DNA of 64,000 bases from Streptomyces sp. P9-A2 (GCF_036634175.1 NZ_JAZIFX010000001.1:868001-932000); one strand, 5' to 3'; positions 1 through 7,892 are shown, counted from the stretch's first letter. Numbers and translations are program-made. Notes: generated from the letters alone by a model not told the origin.

Positions 1-952
1 CCGCGTCACGCGCCGCCTGGGACTGAAGACCGCGCTCGCCGCCTCCGTTGCCCTTCCGCTCTCCAGTACGGCACTGCCTCCCGGGCCCGCCTCGGCCCGG
101 GAAGGCCGGGAAGGCCGGGAAGGCCGGGAAGGCCGGGAAGGCCGGGAAGGCCGGGAAGGCCAGAACCGCCAGGGCGGGCCGCTCGAGGTCATGTCGTTCA
201 ACCTGCGCTTCGCCAGTACCGCGGAGCCCCACAGCTGGGCCGCCCGCAGACCCGTGATGCGCCGGCTGCTGCGCCGCGAGCAGCCGCATGTCATCGGCAC
301 CCAGGAGGGCCTCCACCAGCAACTGCGCGACATCGGGGCGGATCTGGGGCCGTCCTACGACTGGATCGGCACCGGCCGGGCGGGCGGCAGCCGCGACGAG
401 TTCATGGGAATCCTCTACGACACCCGCCGGCTCGCCCCCCTGGAGTACGACCACTTCTGGCTCTCCGACACGCCGTACCTGATCGCCTCGAACACCTGGG
501 GCAACGCCCACATCCGCATGGTCACCTGGGTCCGCTTTTGCGATCTGCGCGCCGGTGACCGGGAGTTCTACGTGCTCAATACCCATCTGGACAACGCGAG
601 CCAGTACGCGCGCGAGCGGGCCGCTGCCCTGGTCGCCGAGCGCGTCACCGGGCTGGCCCGCTCCCTGCCCGTGATCGTGACGGGGGACTTCAACGTCGCC
701 GCCCACGGGAACCCGGTGTACGACACGGTGCTGGGCGCCGGTCTCGTCGACACCTGGGACGCGGCGGCCGAGCGGGGCGAGGCGTACGGGACGTTCCACG
801 GCTACGGGCCGCTGGTGCCGGGCGGTGCCCGTATCGACTGGGTCCTGGCCACGCCCGACCTCACGGTGCACCGCGCTTCGGTCAACACCTACGCCCCGGA
901 AGGCCGGTTCCCGAGCGACCACCTGCCGGTGCAGGCGTCGCTCACCCTGTGA
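1..952 (+). CDS. secreted endonuclease/exonuclease/phosphatase family protein, 5' partial
   Basis: The open frame enters from the left edge, so the start codon lies outside the window. The first visible residues look like a signal peptide: basic RVTRRLG, then a hydrophobic run ending near PASA. Seven Arg-Glu-Gly repeats follow and then the catalytic domain, which begins near LEVMSFNLRF. EEP-fold signatures are visible: the metal-binding Glu in TQEGL, the GDFNV Asp-Asn motif, and the C-terminal SDHLP Asp-His pair. The family hydrolyses phosphodiester or phosphomonoester bonds with Mg2+; the substrate here (nucleic acid, sphingolipid or sugar phosphate) cannot be told. A strong hairpin follows the stop. 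An internal ATG at 191 would drop the export signal and I do not prefer it. Confidence 0.85.
   Translation, partial: RVTRRLGLKTALAASVALPLSSTALPPGPASAREGREGREGREGREGREGREGQNRQGGPLEVMSFNLRFASTAEPHSWAARRPVMRRLLRREQPHVIGTQEGLHQQLRDIGADLGPSYDWIGTGRAGGSRDEFMGILYDTRRLAPLEYDHFWLSDTPYLIASNTWGNAHIRMVTWVRFCDLRAGDREFYVLNTHLDNASQYARERAAALVAERVTGLARSLPVIVTGDFNVAAHGNPVYDTVLGAGLVDTWDAAAERGEAYGTFHGYGPLVPGGARIDWVLATPDLTVHRASVNTYAPEGRFPSDHLPVQASLTL
98..160 (+). repeat. seven perfect 9-bp tandem repeats (Arg-Glu-Gly)
   Basis: The unit CGGGAAGGC occurs seven times in a row, in frame, directly after the predicted signal peptide of the EEP hydrolase. It encodes a charged linker. Perfect identity suggests recent slippage, so the copy number may vary between strains. 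Confidence 0.95.
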
Positions 953-996
953 CGGCCGGGGCGGCCGGGGCGAGCGCCCGTTCCGGGACGGGCGAA

Positions 997-1033
997 GGCC
1001 CCCACGACCGCGCCGGACGCGGTCGTGGGGGCC
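997..1033. terminator. bidirectional terminator between the EEP gene and etfA
   Basis: A 16-bp perfect stem (997-1012 with 1018-1033) and a 5-nt loop lie between two convergent genes. The stem is GC-rich and there is no long U tract, as is usual for high-GC actinomycete terminators. Confidence 0.85.
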
Positions 1034-1058
1034 CCGGGCCCGTACGGCCCTGAGGGGA

Positions 1059-2021
1059 TCAGCCCTTGCGGGTCTTGATCTCCTCGGTGAGCTGCGGGAC
1101 GACGTCGAACAGGTCGCCGACGACGCCGTAGTCGACCAGGTCGAAGATCGGAGCCTCGGCGTCCTTGTTGACCGCCACGATCGTCTTCGAGGTCTGCATG
1201 CCCGCGCGGTGCTGGATCGCCCCGGAGATGCCGGAGGCGATGTACAGCTGCGGGGAGACGCTCTTGCCGGTCTGGCCGACCTGGCTGGTGTGCGGGTACC
1301 AGCCGGCGTCGACCGCGGCACGCGAGGCGCCCACGGCCGCGCCGAGGGAGTCGGCGAGCGCCTCGATGACCGCGAAGTTCTCCGCGCCGTTGACGCCACG
1401 GCCACCGGAGACCACGATCGCGGCCTCGGTCAGCTCGGGGCGGCCGGTCGACTCGCGCGGGGTGCGGCCGGTGACCTTGGTGCCCCTCGCCTGCTCGGAG
1501 AACGACACGGACAGGGCCTCGACCGCGCCGGCGGCCGGGGCGGTCTCCACGGCGGCCGAGTTCGGCTTGACCGTGATGACCGGGGTGCCCTTGGAGACAC
1601 GGGACTTGGTGGTGTAGGCGGCGGCGAACACCGACTGCGTGGCCACCGGGCCCTCGTCGCCGGCCTCGAGGTCGACGGCGTCGATGATGACGCCGGAGCC
1701 CAGGCGCAGCGCCAGACGGGCGGCGATCTCCTTGCCCTCGGCGGAGGAGGGGATGAGAACGGCGGCCGGGGAGACGGCCTCGTGGGCGGCCTGGAGGGCG
1801 TCCACCTTCGGTACGACCAGGTAGTCGGCGTACTCGGCGGCCTCGTGGGTCAGGACCTTCACCGCGCCGTGCTCGGCCAGGGCGGCGGCGGTGCCGGCGG
1901 CGCCGTTGCCCAGCGCGACGGCGACCGGCTCGCCGATGCGGCGGGCCAGCGTCAACAGCTCCAGGGTCGGCTTGCGGACGGCGCCGTCCGCGTGGTCGAC
2001 GTAGACGAGAACTTCAGCCAT
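1059..2021 (-). CDS. etfA: electron transfer flavoprotein subunit alpha
   Basis: 320 residues beginning MAEVLVYVDHADG. The C-terminal half carries the ETF-alpha FAD-binding region, with YIASGISGAIQHRAGM and IVAVNKDAEAPIFD clearly visible. With EtfB it forms the soluble heterodimer that takes electrons from acyl-CoA dehydrogenases and passes them to ETF:quinone oxidoreductase. ATG at 2021 is chosen because a GGAGAG-type ribosome site precedes it and the family begins here; a longer open frame to 2384 overlaps etfB and is spurious. It is the second gene of the operon, 55 nt after etfB. Confidence 0.97.
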   Translation of the reverse strand: MAEVLVYVDHADGAVRKPTLELLTLARRIGEPVAVALGNGAAGTAAALAEHGAVKVLTHEAAEYADYLVVPKVDALQAAHEAVSPAAVLIPSSAEGKEIAARLALRLGSGVIIDAVDLEAGDEGPVATQSVFAAAYTTKSRVSKGTPVITVKPNSAAVETAPAAGAVEALSVSFSEQARGTKVTGRTPRESTGRPELTEAAIVVSGGRGVNGAENFAVIEALADSLGAAVGASRAAVDAGWYPHTSQVGQTGKSVSPQLYIASGISGAIQHRAGMQTSKTIVAVNKDAEAPIFDLVDYGVVGDLFDVVPQLTEEIKTRKG

Positions 2022-2076
2022 GGGACTTCTTCTCTCCTGCTTGCGAGATGTGAGGGGCGGTCGGCGAATCCGGGGC

Positions 2077-2865
2077 TCAGATGAACTTCTGGCCCGCGAG
2101 GAACTCGGCGAGCTGCTTGCCGCCCTCGCCCTCGTCCTTGACGATCGTGCCCGCGGTGCGGGCCGGGCGCTCGGTCGCGGAGTCGACCACGGTGTAGGCG
2201 CCCTGGAGGCCGACCTCCTCCGCCTCGAGGTCGAGGTCGGACAGGTCCCAGGACTGAACCGGCTTCTTCTTCGCCGCCATGATGCCCTTGAAGGACGGGT
2301 AACGCGCCTCGCCCGACTGGTCGGTGACCGACACGACCGCCGGCAGGGGCGCCTCGAGCTGCTCGGAGGCGGCGTCGCCGTCACGGCGGCCCTTGACCGT
2401 GCCGTCCTCGACCGAGACCTCCGACAGGAGCGTCACCTGCGGCACGCCCAGGCGCTCCGCGAGCAGCGCCGGCACGACACCCATAACGCCGTCGGTGGAG
2501 GCCATGCCGGAGATGATCAGGTCGTAGCCGGCCTTCTCGACGGCCTTGGCCAGGACCAGGGAGGTACCGATGGCATCGGTACCGTGCAGGTCGTCGTCCT
2601 CGACGTGGATCGCCTTGTCGGCGCCCATGGACAGCGCCTTGCGCAGCGCGTCCTTGGCGTCCTCGGGGCCCACCGTCAGGACGGTGATCTCCACGTCGTC
2701 GTCGGAGTTCTCCGAGATCTGCAGCGCCTGCTCGACCGCGTACTCGTCCAGCTCGGAGAGCAGACCGTCCACATCGTCGCGGTCGACGGTCAGGTCATCG
2801 GCGAAGTGCCTGTCGCCAGTGGCGTCGGGCACGTACTTCACTGTGACAACGATCCTCAAGCTCAC
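2077..2865 (-). CDS. etfB: electron transfer flavoprotein subunit beta
   Basis: 262 residues starting at GTG, preceded by AGGAGAG. The N-terminus SLRIVVTVKYVPDATG and the segment RKALSMGADKAIHV, followed by SGMASTDG, are typical of ETF-beta, which binds AMP and contacts the alpha subunit. It lies directly upstream of etfA in the usual actinobacterial order and is probably cotranscribed. The pair links fatty-acid and amino-acid oxidation to the respiratory chain in the cytoplasm. A perfect short palindrome lies about 30 nt upstream of the start. Confidence 0.97.
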   Translation of the reverse strand: MSLRIVVTVKYVPDATGDRHFADDLTVDRDDVDGLLSELDEYAVEQALQISENSDDDVEITVLTVGPEDAKDALRKALSMGADKAIHVEDDDLHGTDAIGTSLVLAKAVEKAGYDLIISGMASTDGVMGVVPALLAERLGVPQVTLLSEVSVEDGTVKGRRDGDAASEQLEAPLPAVVSVTDQSGEARYPSFKGIMAAKKKPVQSWDLSDLDLEAEEVGLQGAYTVVDSATERPARTAGTIVKDEGEGGKQLAEFLAGQKFI

Positions 2866-2896
2866 GCCGGCTCTCCTACTGCAATCGTCATTTCTG

Positions 2897-2916
2897 GCTG
2901 CCTGCCTTCAGGCAGC
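2897..2916 (-). promoter_or_regulatory. 8-4-8 palindrome upstream of etfBA
   Basis: GCTGCCTG-CCTT-CAGGCAGC is a perfect inverted repeat in the likely 5' leader of etfB. It could be an operator or a leader hairpin; I cannot tell which. An AT-rich patch with TAATAT on the minus strand (around 2970) further upstream may be the -10 region. Confidence 0.45.
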
Positions 2917-3153
2917 ATAGGCGCCTCAAACGGCCGTTCCCGATCGGGGCGATCCACGGTTCCGAGCAAAATATTACTCGCCAGTACACCTAGTTCATTC
3001 CCGCTGAGCAAGCGCTTCGAACTGTGACCTTCGCAACGCAGCGTAACCGGAACTCGACCGGCATGCAGCAGCGGTCGCCCCGGGGCCGGTCACGCGGGAC
3101 GTGGAAACGTCCCCGCCGGTGAAGGGTGAAGGAGGAGAGGGCGGCCCGCCCCG

Positions 3154-3570
3154 TCATACGGCCTCGCCGAGCGCGGCGATCACATCGGCCTTGCGCGGCT
3201 GGCCGGTGGCGCGCCGGACGATGGTGCCGTCGGCGTCGAGGACCAGCACGGTGGGAGTCTTCAGGATGTCCAGCCGACGCACGAGGTCCAGGTGGGCCTC
3301 GGCGTCGATCTCCACGTGGGCCACACCGGGAATCAGGCCGACCACCTCGCCGAGCACCCGCCTGGTCGCCCGGCAGGGCGCGCAGAACGCGCTGGAGAAC
3401 TGGACGAGGGTGGCTCGTTCGCCGAGGTCCGCCCCGAGTTCCGTGCCCCTCAGCCGCTTGCCGTCGTCCCGCCCTCGCACCCGTGCTCTCCCGCTCCGCC
3501 GCCGTTGTACGGCACTCCGAAGGTGCTCGCCGCCGCGAGCACCGGCACACACCGTGAGTCCGGTCGCCAT
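3154..3570 (-). CDS. thioredoxin-fold protein with a disrupted N-terminal membrane segment
   Basis: 138 residues from ATG 3570. A thioredoxin active site CAPC is at residues 63-66, and the conserved cis-Pro region DILKTPTVLVLD follows. The Streptomyces family normally begins with a hydrophobic helix that anchors it in the membrane. Here residues 9-22 read as a hydrophilic AGARGGEHLRSAVQ. The overlapping +1 frame encodes VPVLAAASTFGVPY, which looks like the expected helix. Two compensating frameshifts would explain this, so the enzyme domain may be intact but soluble. It sits head-to-head with the decayed DUF4395 gene, its usual neighbour. It could also be non-functional. Confidence 0.75.
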   Translation of the reverse strand: MATGLTVCAGARGGEHLRSAVQRRRSGRARVRGRDDGKRLRGTELGADLGERATLVQFSSAFCAPCRATRRVLGEVVGLIPGVAHVEIDAEAHLDLVRRLDILKTPTVLVLDADGTIVRRATGQPRKADVIAALGEAV

Positions 3571-3641
3571 CCGTCGAAGCGTCCACGGGACCGCAAAGAT
3601 TCCCGGCGCCCGCACGGGCTCCCGTACGGAATGCCCGCTCC

Positions 3642-4058
3642 ACGGACATCGACGCGAGAGGGCCCCGCTTCGGGGCCGCCATGACGATCGTGGTGCCGGC
3701 CGTCGTGCCGGTCACCGGAGACGTGCGGCCGCCGGCCGGGCAGACGCCGGCGTTCACCCGCGGCACGACGGGCGGGGCCGGCCGCTCACCGTACGGCCGG
3801 CTGTTCCGGCATGCCCAGCGGCCCCGGGTCGGACCGGCGACGGACTTCGAGGCTCCCGAGCCGCCGCGGTTCACGCAGGCGGTGAGGCCGGTCTTCGCCG
3901 GCGTCCGGCTCGCCGGCTTCACCCTCGGGCCCGGTCGGCCGGGCCTCGCCGTGACCTGCGCCACGCTCGCGGCAGCCTTCCACGGCGCCGTGTTCGCTTA
4001 CCGCCCGGGGTGCGAGATGCGCCTGCTCCTGCGACGGACGACGGCGCACGTGGGGTAA
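3642..4058 (+). pseudogene. DUF4395 membrane protein, decayed
   Basis: The frame begins TDIDARGPRFGAAMT, where family members begin MDIDARGPRFGAAM: the initiator ATG appears mutated to ACG at 3642. Recognisable family segments are RSPYGRLFR, RPRVGP, EAPEPPRF and a C-terminal GCEMRLLLRR. The stretches that should be membrane helices contain Asp, Arg, Pro and Gly (VPVTGDVRPPAGQ, for example) and are not hydrophobic enough. An internal ATG at 3681 keeps the frame open. DUF4395 proteins are normally paired with thioredoxin or rhodanese proteins, matching the divergent neighbour. I call it a pseudogene from the lost start and lost helices; no frameshift is visible. Confidence 0.65.
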
Positions 4059-4176
4059 CAGCGACGCAAAAGCCCGAGGTGGATCAGGGGAGTGGACGTG
4101 ACGAGAATCTCGCCGCAGGCAGGCACCAGGGCTGGTTCGGCGGTCGTTCTTGGGGCACCATCAGCGACAAGCCGTA

Positions 4177-4196
4177 AACCTACGGCTGCGTAACTT
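4177..4196 (+). promoter_or_regulatory. palindromic motif upstream of the acyltransferase gene
   Basis: AACC-TACG-GCTG-CGTA-ACTT has dyad symmetry (AAnnTACG / CGTAnnTT) about 52 nt before the acyltransferase start. It is a plausible operator; the cognate regulator is not identifiable from the window. Confidence 0.4.
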
Positions 4197-4247
4197 CGAC
4201 TGGGAGTCCCCCTTCCCAGGCAGAGCAGGAAGGGTTCCACCGCACCC

Positions 4248-4976
4248 ATGGCAGAACTCGTCTACCGTCCCGTGATCGGTTTCGCCCAGACTCTGTTCAA
4301 GGCGTGGGACCTCAAGATCGACTGCCGGGGTTCGGAGAACATCCCGCGTACGGGCGGCGCCGTACTGGTCAGCAACCACATCAGCTACCTGGACTTCGTC
4401 TTCAACGGCCTCGCGGCGCTGCCGCAGAAGCGGCTCGTGCGCTTCATGGCGAAGGACGCCGTGTTCCGGCACAAGATCTCGGGTCCGCTGATGCGCGGGA
4501 TGCAGCACATCCCCGTGGACCGCGACCAGGGCGACGCGGCGTACGCGCACGCGCTCGCCTCGCTGCGGTCGGGCGAGATCGTGGGTGTCTTCCCTGAGGC
4601 CACGATCTCCCAGTCCTTCACGCTGAAGAGCTTCAAGTCGGGTGCCGCGCGCATGGCGCAGGAGGCGGGCGTGCCCCTGATTCCGATGGCGGTGTGGGGC
4701 ACCCAGCGGCTGTGGACCAAGGGACACCCCCGCAACTTCAAGCGCAGCCACACCCCGATCACCATGCGCGTCGGCGAGGCGGTCGAGGCGTCCAAGGACA
4801 AGTACGCGGGCGCGATCACCCGGCAGCTCCGGGGACGGGTGCAGGAATTGCTGGAGGCCGCTCAGCGCGCCTACCCGGTACGCCCCAAGGGCCCGGACGA
4901 CACCTGGTGGATGCCGGCCCACCTCGGTGGCGCGGCGCCGACCCCGGAGCAGGTCCGCGAGGCCGAGGCGCGCTGA
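4248..4976 (+). CDS. lysophospholipid acyltransferase (PlsC-type)
   Basis: 242 residues. It has the acyltransferase signature NHISYLD (His44 and Asp49, the H-x4-D catalytic pair) and a second block VFPEATIS around residues 114-121. In many PlsC proteins the latter reads PEGT; here Gly is Ala. The family transfers an acyl group to 1-acyl-glycerol-3-phosphate or a related lysolipid on the inner membrane face. A hydrophobic patch is present but there is no clear signal peptide. The gene stands alone, preceded by a dyad motif. Actinomycetes carry several paralogues, so the exact acceptor lipid is uncertain. Confidence 0.9.
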   Translation: MAELVYRPVIGFAQTLFKAWDLKIDCRGSENIPRTGGAVLVSNHISYLDFVFNGLAALPQKRLVRFMAKDAVFRHKISGPLMRGMQHIPVDRDQGDAAYAHALASLRSGEIVGVFPEATISQSFTLKSFKSGAARMAQEAGVPLIPMAVWGTQRLWTKGHPRNFKRSHTPITMRVGEAVEASKDKYAGAITRQLRGRVQELLEAAQRAYPVRPKGPDDTWWMPAHLGGAAPTPEQVREAEAR

Positions 4977-4995
4977 GCCGCCGCCGGCGTGCGTG

Positions 4996-5586
4996 TCATG
5001 ATCCGGCGTGCTCCGGCAGCCCGGTGGGAAGCGTCCGCCACAGGTGCGGGCGGTCCCGCGCGGCCTTGAGCACGTTCAGCACGACGGGATGCGGTGCGGC
5101 GTACAGAAGCGGATGGTCCCTCTCACCGGCGGCCGGATCGGGCGTGAAGGCCAGTCGCTCCCCGTCCAGGGAGAAGCGGGCGTCGACCCCCGGCTTGTTG
5201 CCCCGGGGGTCCTGCCGGTGCCAGGCACCGTGGAACCGCACGGCGACCAGACCGTGCACCACCCCGAGATTCTGATAGCACAGCGCGGTCGGAATGTCCT
5301 CGGCCCGCAGCAGCGCGGCCAGCGCGTGGGCTTTGGCATAGCAGATCCCGGTGCGCCGCTCCAGGACGTCGGAGGCACGCCAGGTGACGCGAGGGTCGCC
5401 GGAGTCCTGCGAGTGCGGGATGGTGTCGCGCACGAACTCGAAGGCTGCCCGCGCATACTCATACGAGTCGGCCACTCCGGCCGCGAGCCTGGCGGCCGTC
5501 TCACGAACCAGCTCATGACAGTGGTCGATCGCCTCATCGGCAGCCAGATAGGCCGAGAGGTCCGGGGTTTCCTGGATGATTCGCAT
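4996..5586 (-). CDS. transglutaminase-like domain protein
   Basis: 196 residues from the ATG at 5586 (MRIIQETPDL). The papain-like triad can be placed as Cys82 in RTGICYAKAHAL, His111 in GVVHGLVAV and Asp126 in RQDPRG. Bacterial transglutaminase-like proteins of this size are mostly uncharacterised cysteine peptidases or amidases; there is no signal peptide, so it is cytoplasmic. An upstream ATG at 5655 keeps the frame open but would translate through a large inverted repeat, so I prefer 5586. Transcription is probably controlled through that repeat, which ends 9 nt before the start. Confidence 0.85.
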   Translation of the reverse strand: MRIIQETPDLSAYLAADEAIDHCHELVRETAARLAAGVADSYEYARAAFEFVRDTIPHSQDSGDPRVTWRASDVLERRTGICYAKAHALAALLRAEDIPTALCYQNLGVVHGLVAVRFHGAWHRQDPRGNKPGVDARFSLDGERLAFTPDPAAGERDHPLLYAAPHPVVLNVLKAARDRPHLWRTLPTGLPEHAGS

Positions 5587-5595
5587 ACCGCCGAA

Positions 5596-5653
5596 GCATA
5601 GGTATACACCCGACCGAAGATCAATACATTTCCGGTCAGGTGTATACCTATGC
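5596..5653 (-). promoter_or_regulatory. 21-bp inverted repeat upstream of the transglutaminase-like gene
   Basis: Left arm 5596-5616 and right arm 5633-5653 match at 20 of 21 positions, separated by 16 bp. Each arm contains AGGTATACACC. The AT-rich arms lie where the promoter of the minus-strand gene should be. It could be two operator half-sites for a dimeric repressor or a hairpin in the leader. Confidence 0.7.
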
Positions 5654-5690
5654 AATGACTTCGGCTGCGCGACGGCCGTTGGAAGGCCGC

Positions 5691-5787
5691 TGAAGATCTT
5701 GCTCAGGCCGCCCGGTTCACGCCGGATTGCCAGTCAACGCCAATCGGCATGAACCGGCGCGGGACGGGTGTGATGTCAAGATCTTCA
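5691..5787. repeat. 11-bp inverted repeat flanking a short intergenic block
   Basis: TGAAGATCTTG (5691-5701) and CAAGATCTTCA (5777-5787) are perfect inverted copies about 75 bp apart, just outside the MITE-like element. They may be the ends of another small degenerate element or a weak structured region. No gene lies between them. Confidence 0.5.
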
Positions 5788-5797
5788 GGACGCTTCC

Positions 5798-6042
5798 AGG
5801 GCGTATTTCGAACGTAGCGCCGGCCGCCCGGAGGGCGGGCCCCGCGGCGTCATGGGGGTCCCCCCCTGCTCGAGCGGAGCCGAGAGCTTGGGGGAGCGTG
5901 CGACCGCAAGGCGGAGGGTCGACCGCGTACCGGGCGTACGCGGGCGACCCCGGCAACGCGGCTGGGGGTCCCCCCTGCTCGAAGAGCTTGGGGGAGTGCG
6001 TGCCGGACGCCGCGGAGCAGGCGGGACTTTCGAAAACGCCCT
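5798..6042. mobile_element. MITE-like element with terminal inverted repeats
   Basis: The ends AGGGCGTATTTCGAA (5798-5812) and TTCGAAAACGCCCT (6029-6042) are inverted repeats differing by one base. The 245-bp interior has no coding potential. It holds two copies of a motif of the form GGGGGTCCCCCCTGCTCGA...GAGCTTGGGGGA (about 5852-5895 and 5965-5997). The right end overlaps the TAG stop codon of the threonine aldolase gene. Short elements of this design recur in Streptomyces intergenic regions and are probably moved in trans. Confidence 0.75.
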
Positions 6043-7111
6043 AGCGGGCCATCTCCTCCTTGAGGGCCGCCACGAACGTGTCCACGTCGTCCTCGGTGGT
6101 GTCGAAGGCACACATCCAGCGGACGTCGCCCGTGGCCTCGTCCCAGAAGTAGAAGCGGAAGCGCTTCTGCAGGCGCTCGGTCACGGCGTGCGGCAGGCGG
6201 GCGAAGACGGCGTTGGCCTGCACCGGGTGGAGGATCTCCACACCATGCACGGCGCGCACGCCCTCGGCGAGGCGCTGGGCCATCTCGTTGGCGTGCCGGG
6301 CGTTGCGCAGCCACAGGTCCCGCGCGAGCAGGGCCTCCAGTTGCACCGAGACGAAGCGCATCTTGGACGCGAGCTGCATCGACAGCTTGCGCAAGTGCTT
6401 CATGTGGCTGACGGCGTCCTGGTTCAGCACCACGACCGCCTCGCCGAACAGTGCGCCGTTCTTGGTGCCGCCCAGGGAGAGCAGGTCGACGCCGGCCGCG
6501 TCGGTGAAGGTACGCATCGGCACGTCCAGGGCGGCGGCGGCGTTGGCCAGCCGGGAGCCGTCGACGTGCACCTTCATCCCGTGGGCGTGCGCGTGCTCGC
6601 AGAGGGCGCGCATCTCGTCCGGCGTGTACACCGTGCCCAGTTCGGTGGCCTGGGCGATGGACACCACCTGTGGCATCGCGCGGTGCTCGTCCTCCCAGCC
6701 GTACGCCTGCCGGTCGATCAGCTCGGGGGTGAGCTTGCCGTCGGGGGTGGGCACGGTGAGGAGCTTGATCCCGCCGACGCGCTCCGGCGCCCCGCCCTCG
6801 TCGACGTTGATGTGCGCGCTCTCGGCGCAGATCACGGCGCCCCAGCGGTCGGTGACCGCCTGGAGCGCGACGACGTTGGCTCCGGTGCCGTTGAAGACCG
6901 GGAAGGCCTCGGCGGTGGGCCCGAAGTGGCTGCGGATCACCTGCTGGAGGTTCTCCGTGTACGCGTCCTCGCCGTACGCGACCTGATGCCCGCCGTTGGC
7001 CAGGGCCAGGGCGGCGAGCACCTCCGGGTGGGCCCCGGCATAGTTGTCGCTGGCGAAACCGCGGACGTCCGGGTCGTGATGGCGGCGTGCGTCGGTCCGG
7101 GGTGGGTTCAC
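6041..7111 (-). CDS. threonine aldolase / beta-eliminating lyase family PLP enzyme
   Basis: 356 residues from GTG at 7111 (MNPPRTDARR). It is a fold-type I PLP enzyme. The PLP lysine is probably Lys217 in LGGTKNGALFG, and Asp184 in VHVDGSR would contact the pyridine nitrogen. The N-terminal FASDNYAGAHPEVL fits low-specificity L-threonine aldolases, which split threonine or allo-threonine into glycine and acetaldehyde. The start overlaps the stop of the upstream SDR gene as GTGA, which points to translational coupling. Its stop codon lies inside the end of the MITE-like element, so the last codons may have been shaped by the insertion. Exact substrate is inferred from family only. Confidence 0.88.
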   Translation of the reverse strand: MNPPRTDARRHHDPDVRGFASDNYAGAHPEVLAALALANGGHQVAYGEDAYTENLQQVIRSHFGPTAEAFPVFNGTGANVVALQAVTDRWGAVICAESAHINVDEGGAPERVGGIKLLTVPTPDGKLTPELIDRQAYGWEDEHRAMPQVVSIAQATELGTVYTPDEMRALCEHAHAHGMKVHVDGSRLANAAAALDVPMRTFTDAAGVDLLSLGGTKNGALFGEAVVVLNQDAVSHMKHLRKLSMQLASKMRFVSVQLEALLARDLWLRNARHANEMAQRLAEGVRAVHGVEILHPVQANAVFARLPHAVTERLQKRFRFYFWDEATGDVRWMCAFDTTEDDVDTFVAALKEEMAR

Positions 7112-7854
7112 GGCTTCTCGGTCAGCCACAGACGATTTCCGTTCAACTCCGCGGCGGGCCTGTCCCAGACGCCGGCGATCGCTTCGGCGAGATCCTTGAC
7201 GTCCGTGAAGCCCGCGAACTTCGCGTTGGGGCGGTCCGCGCGCATCGCGTCGTGCACCAACGCCTTCACCACCAGGATCACAGCCGCCGATGTCGGCCCC
7301 TGCTCGCCCCCCGACTTGCGGAAGTAGTCGCCCATGGCCAGCGTCCACGCCTCGGCGGCAGCCTTGGCGGCGGCGTAGGCGGCGTTGCCCGCGGTGGGCT
7401 TGCTGGCGCCGGCCGCGCTGATCAGGACGTACCGGCCACGGTCGCTGCGCTGCAGCCCCTCGTGGAAGGCGAGGGAGGTGTGCAGCACGGTGCGGACCAG
7501 GAGCAGCTCCAGCAGGTCCCAGTCGTCCACGCTGGTCTTGGTGAAGGTCTCGCTGCCGCGCCAGCCGCCGACGAGATGGACCAGGCCGTCGACCCGGCCG
7601 AACTCCTTCTCGGTGCGCGCGGCCCACGCACGGGTGGAGTCCGGGTCGAGCAGGTCGACCGTGTCACCGGTGACGGTGGCGCCGCCGTGCGCGTAGCGCG
7701 CCGCGTCCACGGCCTCCGCCAGCCGCTCCGGATCGTTGTCGGAGCCGACGACGATCGCCCCCGCCTCGGCCAGCCTGAGCAGTGTCGCCCGACCCGCGGG
7801 CCCTCCCGCGCCGGCCACTGCGATCACCGCACCTTCGAGCGCCCCGTTCCCCAT
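7108..7854 (-). CDS. SDR family NAD(P)-dependent oxidoreductase
   Basis: 248 residues from ATG 7854. The nucleotide-binding loop reads AVAGAGGPAGRA near residue 13 instead of the classical TGxxxGIG. Later segments LVHLVGGW, ISAAGASKPTAGNAAYAAAKAA (catalytic Ser, Tyr and Lys region) and a C-terminal DRPNAKFAGF are typical of short-chain dehydrogenases. I choose ATG 7854 because AGGAGG lies 8 nt upstream; an alternative GTG at 7896 overlaps the DUF6421 stop. It is the middle gene of a three-gene operon, coupled to the threonine aldolase by a 4-bp overlap. The substrate is unknown, perhaps a hydroxy acid related to the aldolase reaction. Confidence 0.85.
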   Translation of the reverse strand: MGNGALEGAVIAVAGAGGPAGRATLLRLAEAGAIVVGSDNDPERLAEAVDAARYAHGGATVTGDTVDLLDPDSTRAWAARTEKEFGRVDGLVHLVGGWRGSETFTKTSVDDWDLLELLLVRTVLHTSLAFHEGLQRSDRGRYVLISAAGASKPTAGNAAYAAAKAAAEAWTLAMGDYFRKSGGEQGPTSAAVILVVKALVHDAMRADRPNAKFAGFTDVKDLAEAIAGVWDRPAAELNGNRLWLTEKP

Positions 7855-7892
7855 GGTCCTCGCCTCCTGAACAGTGGTGTGAACGAGATCGC

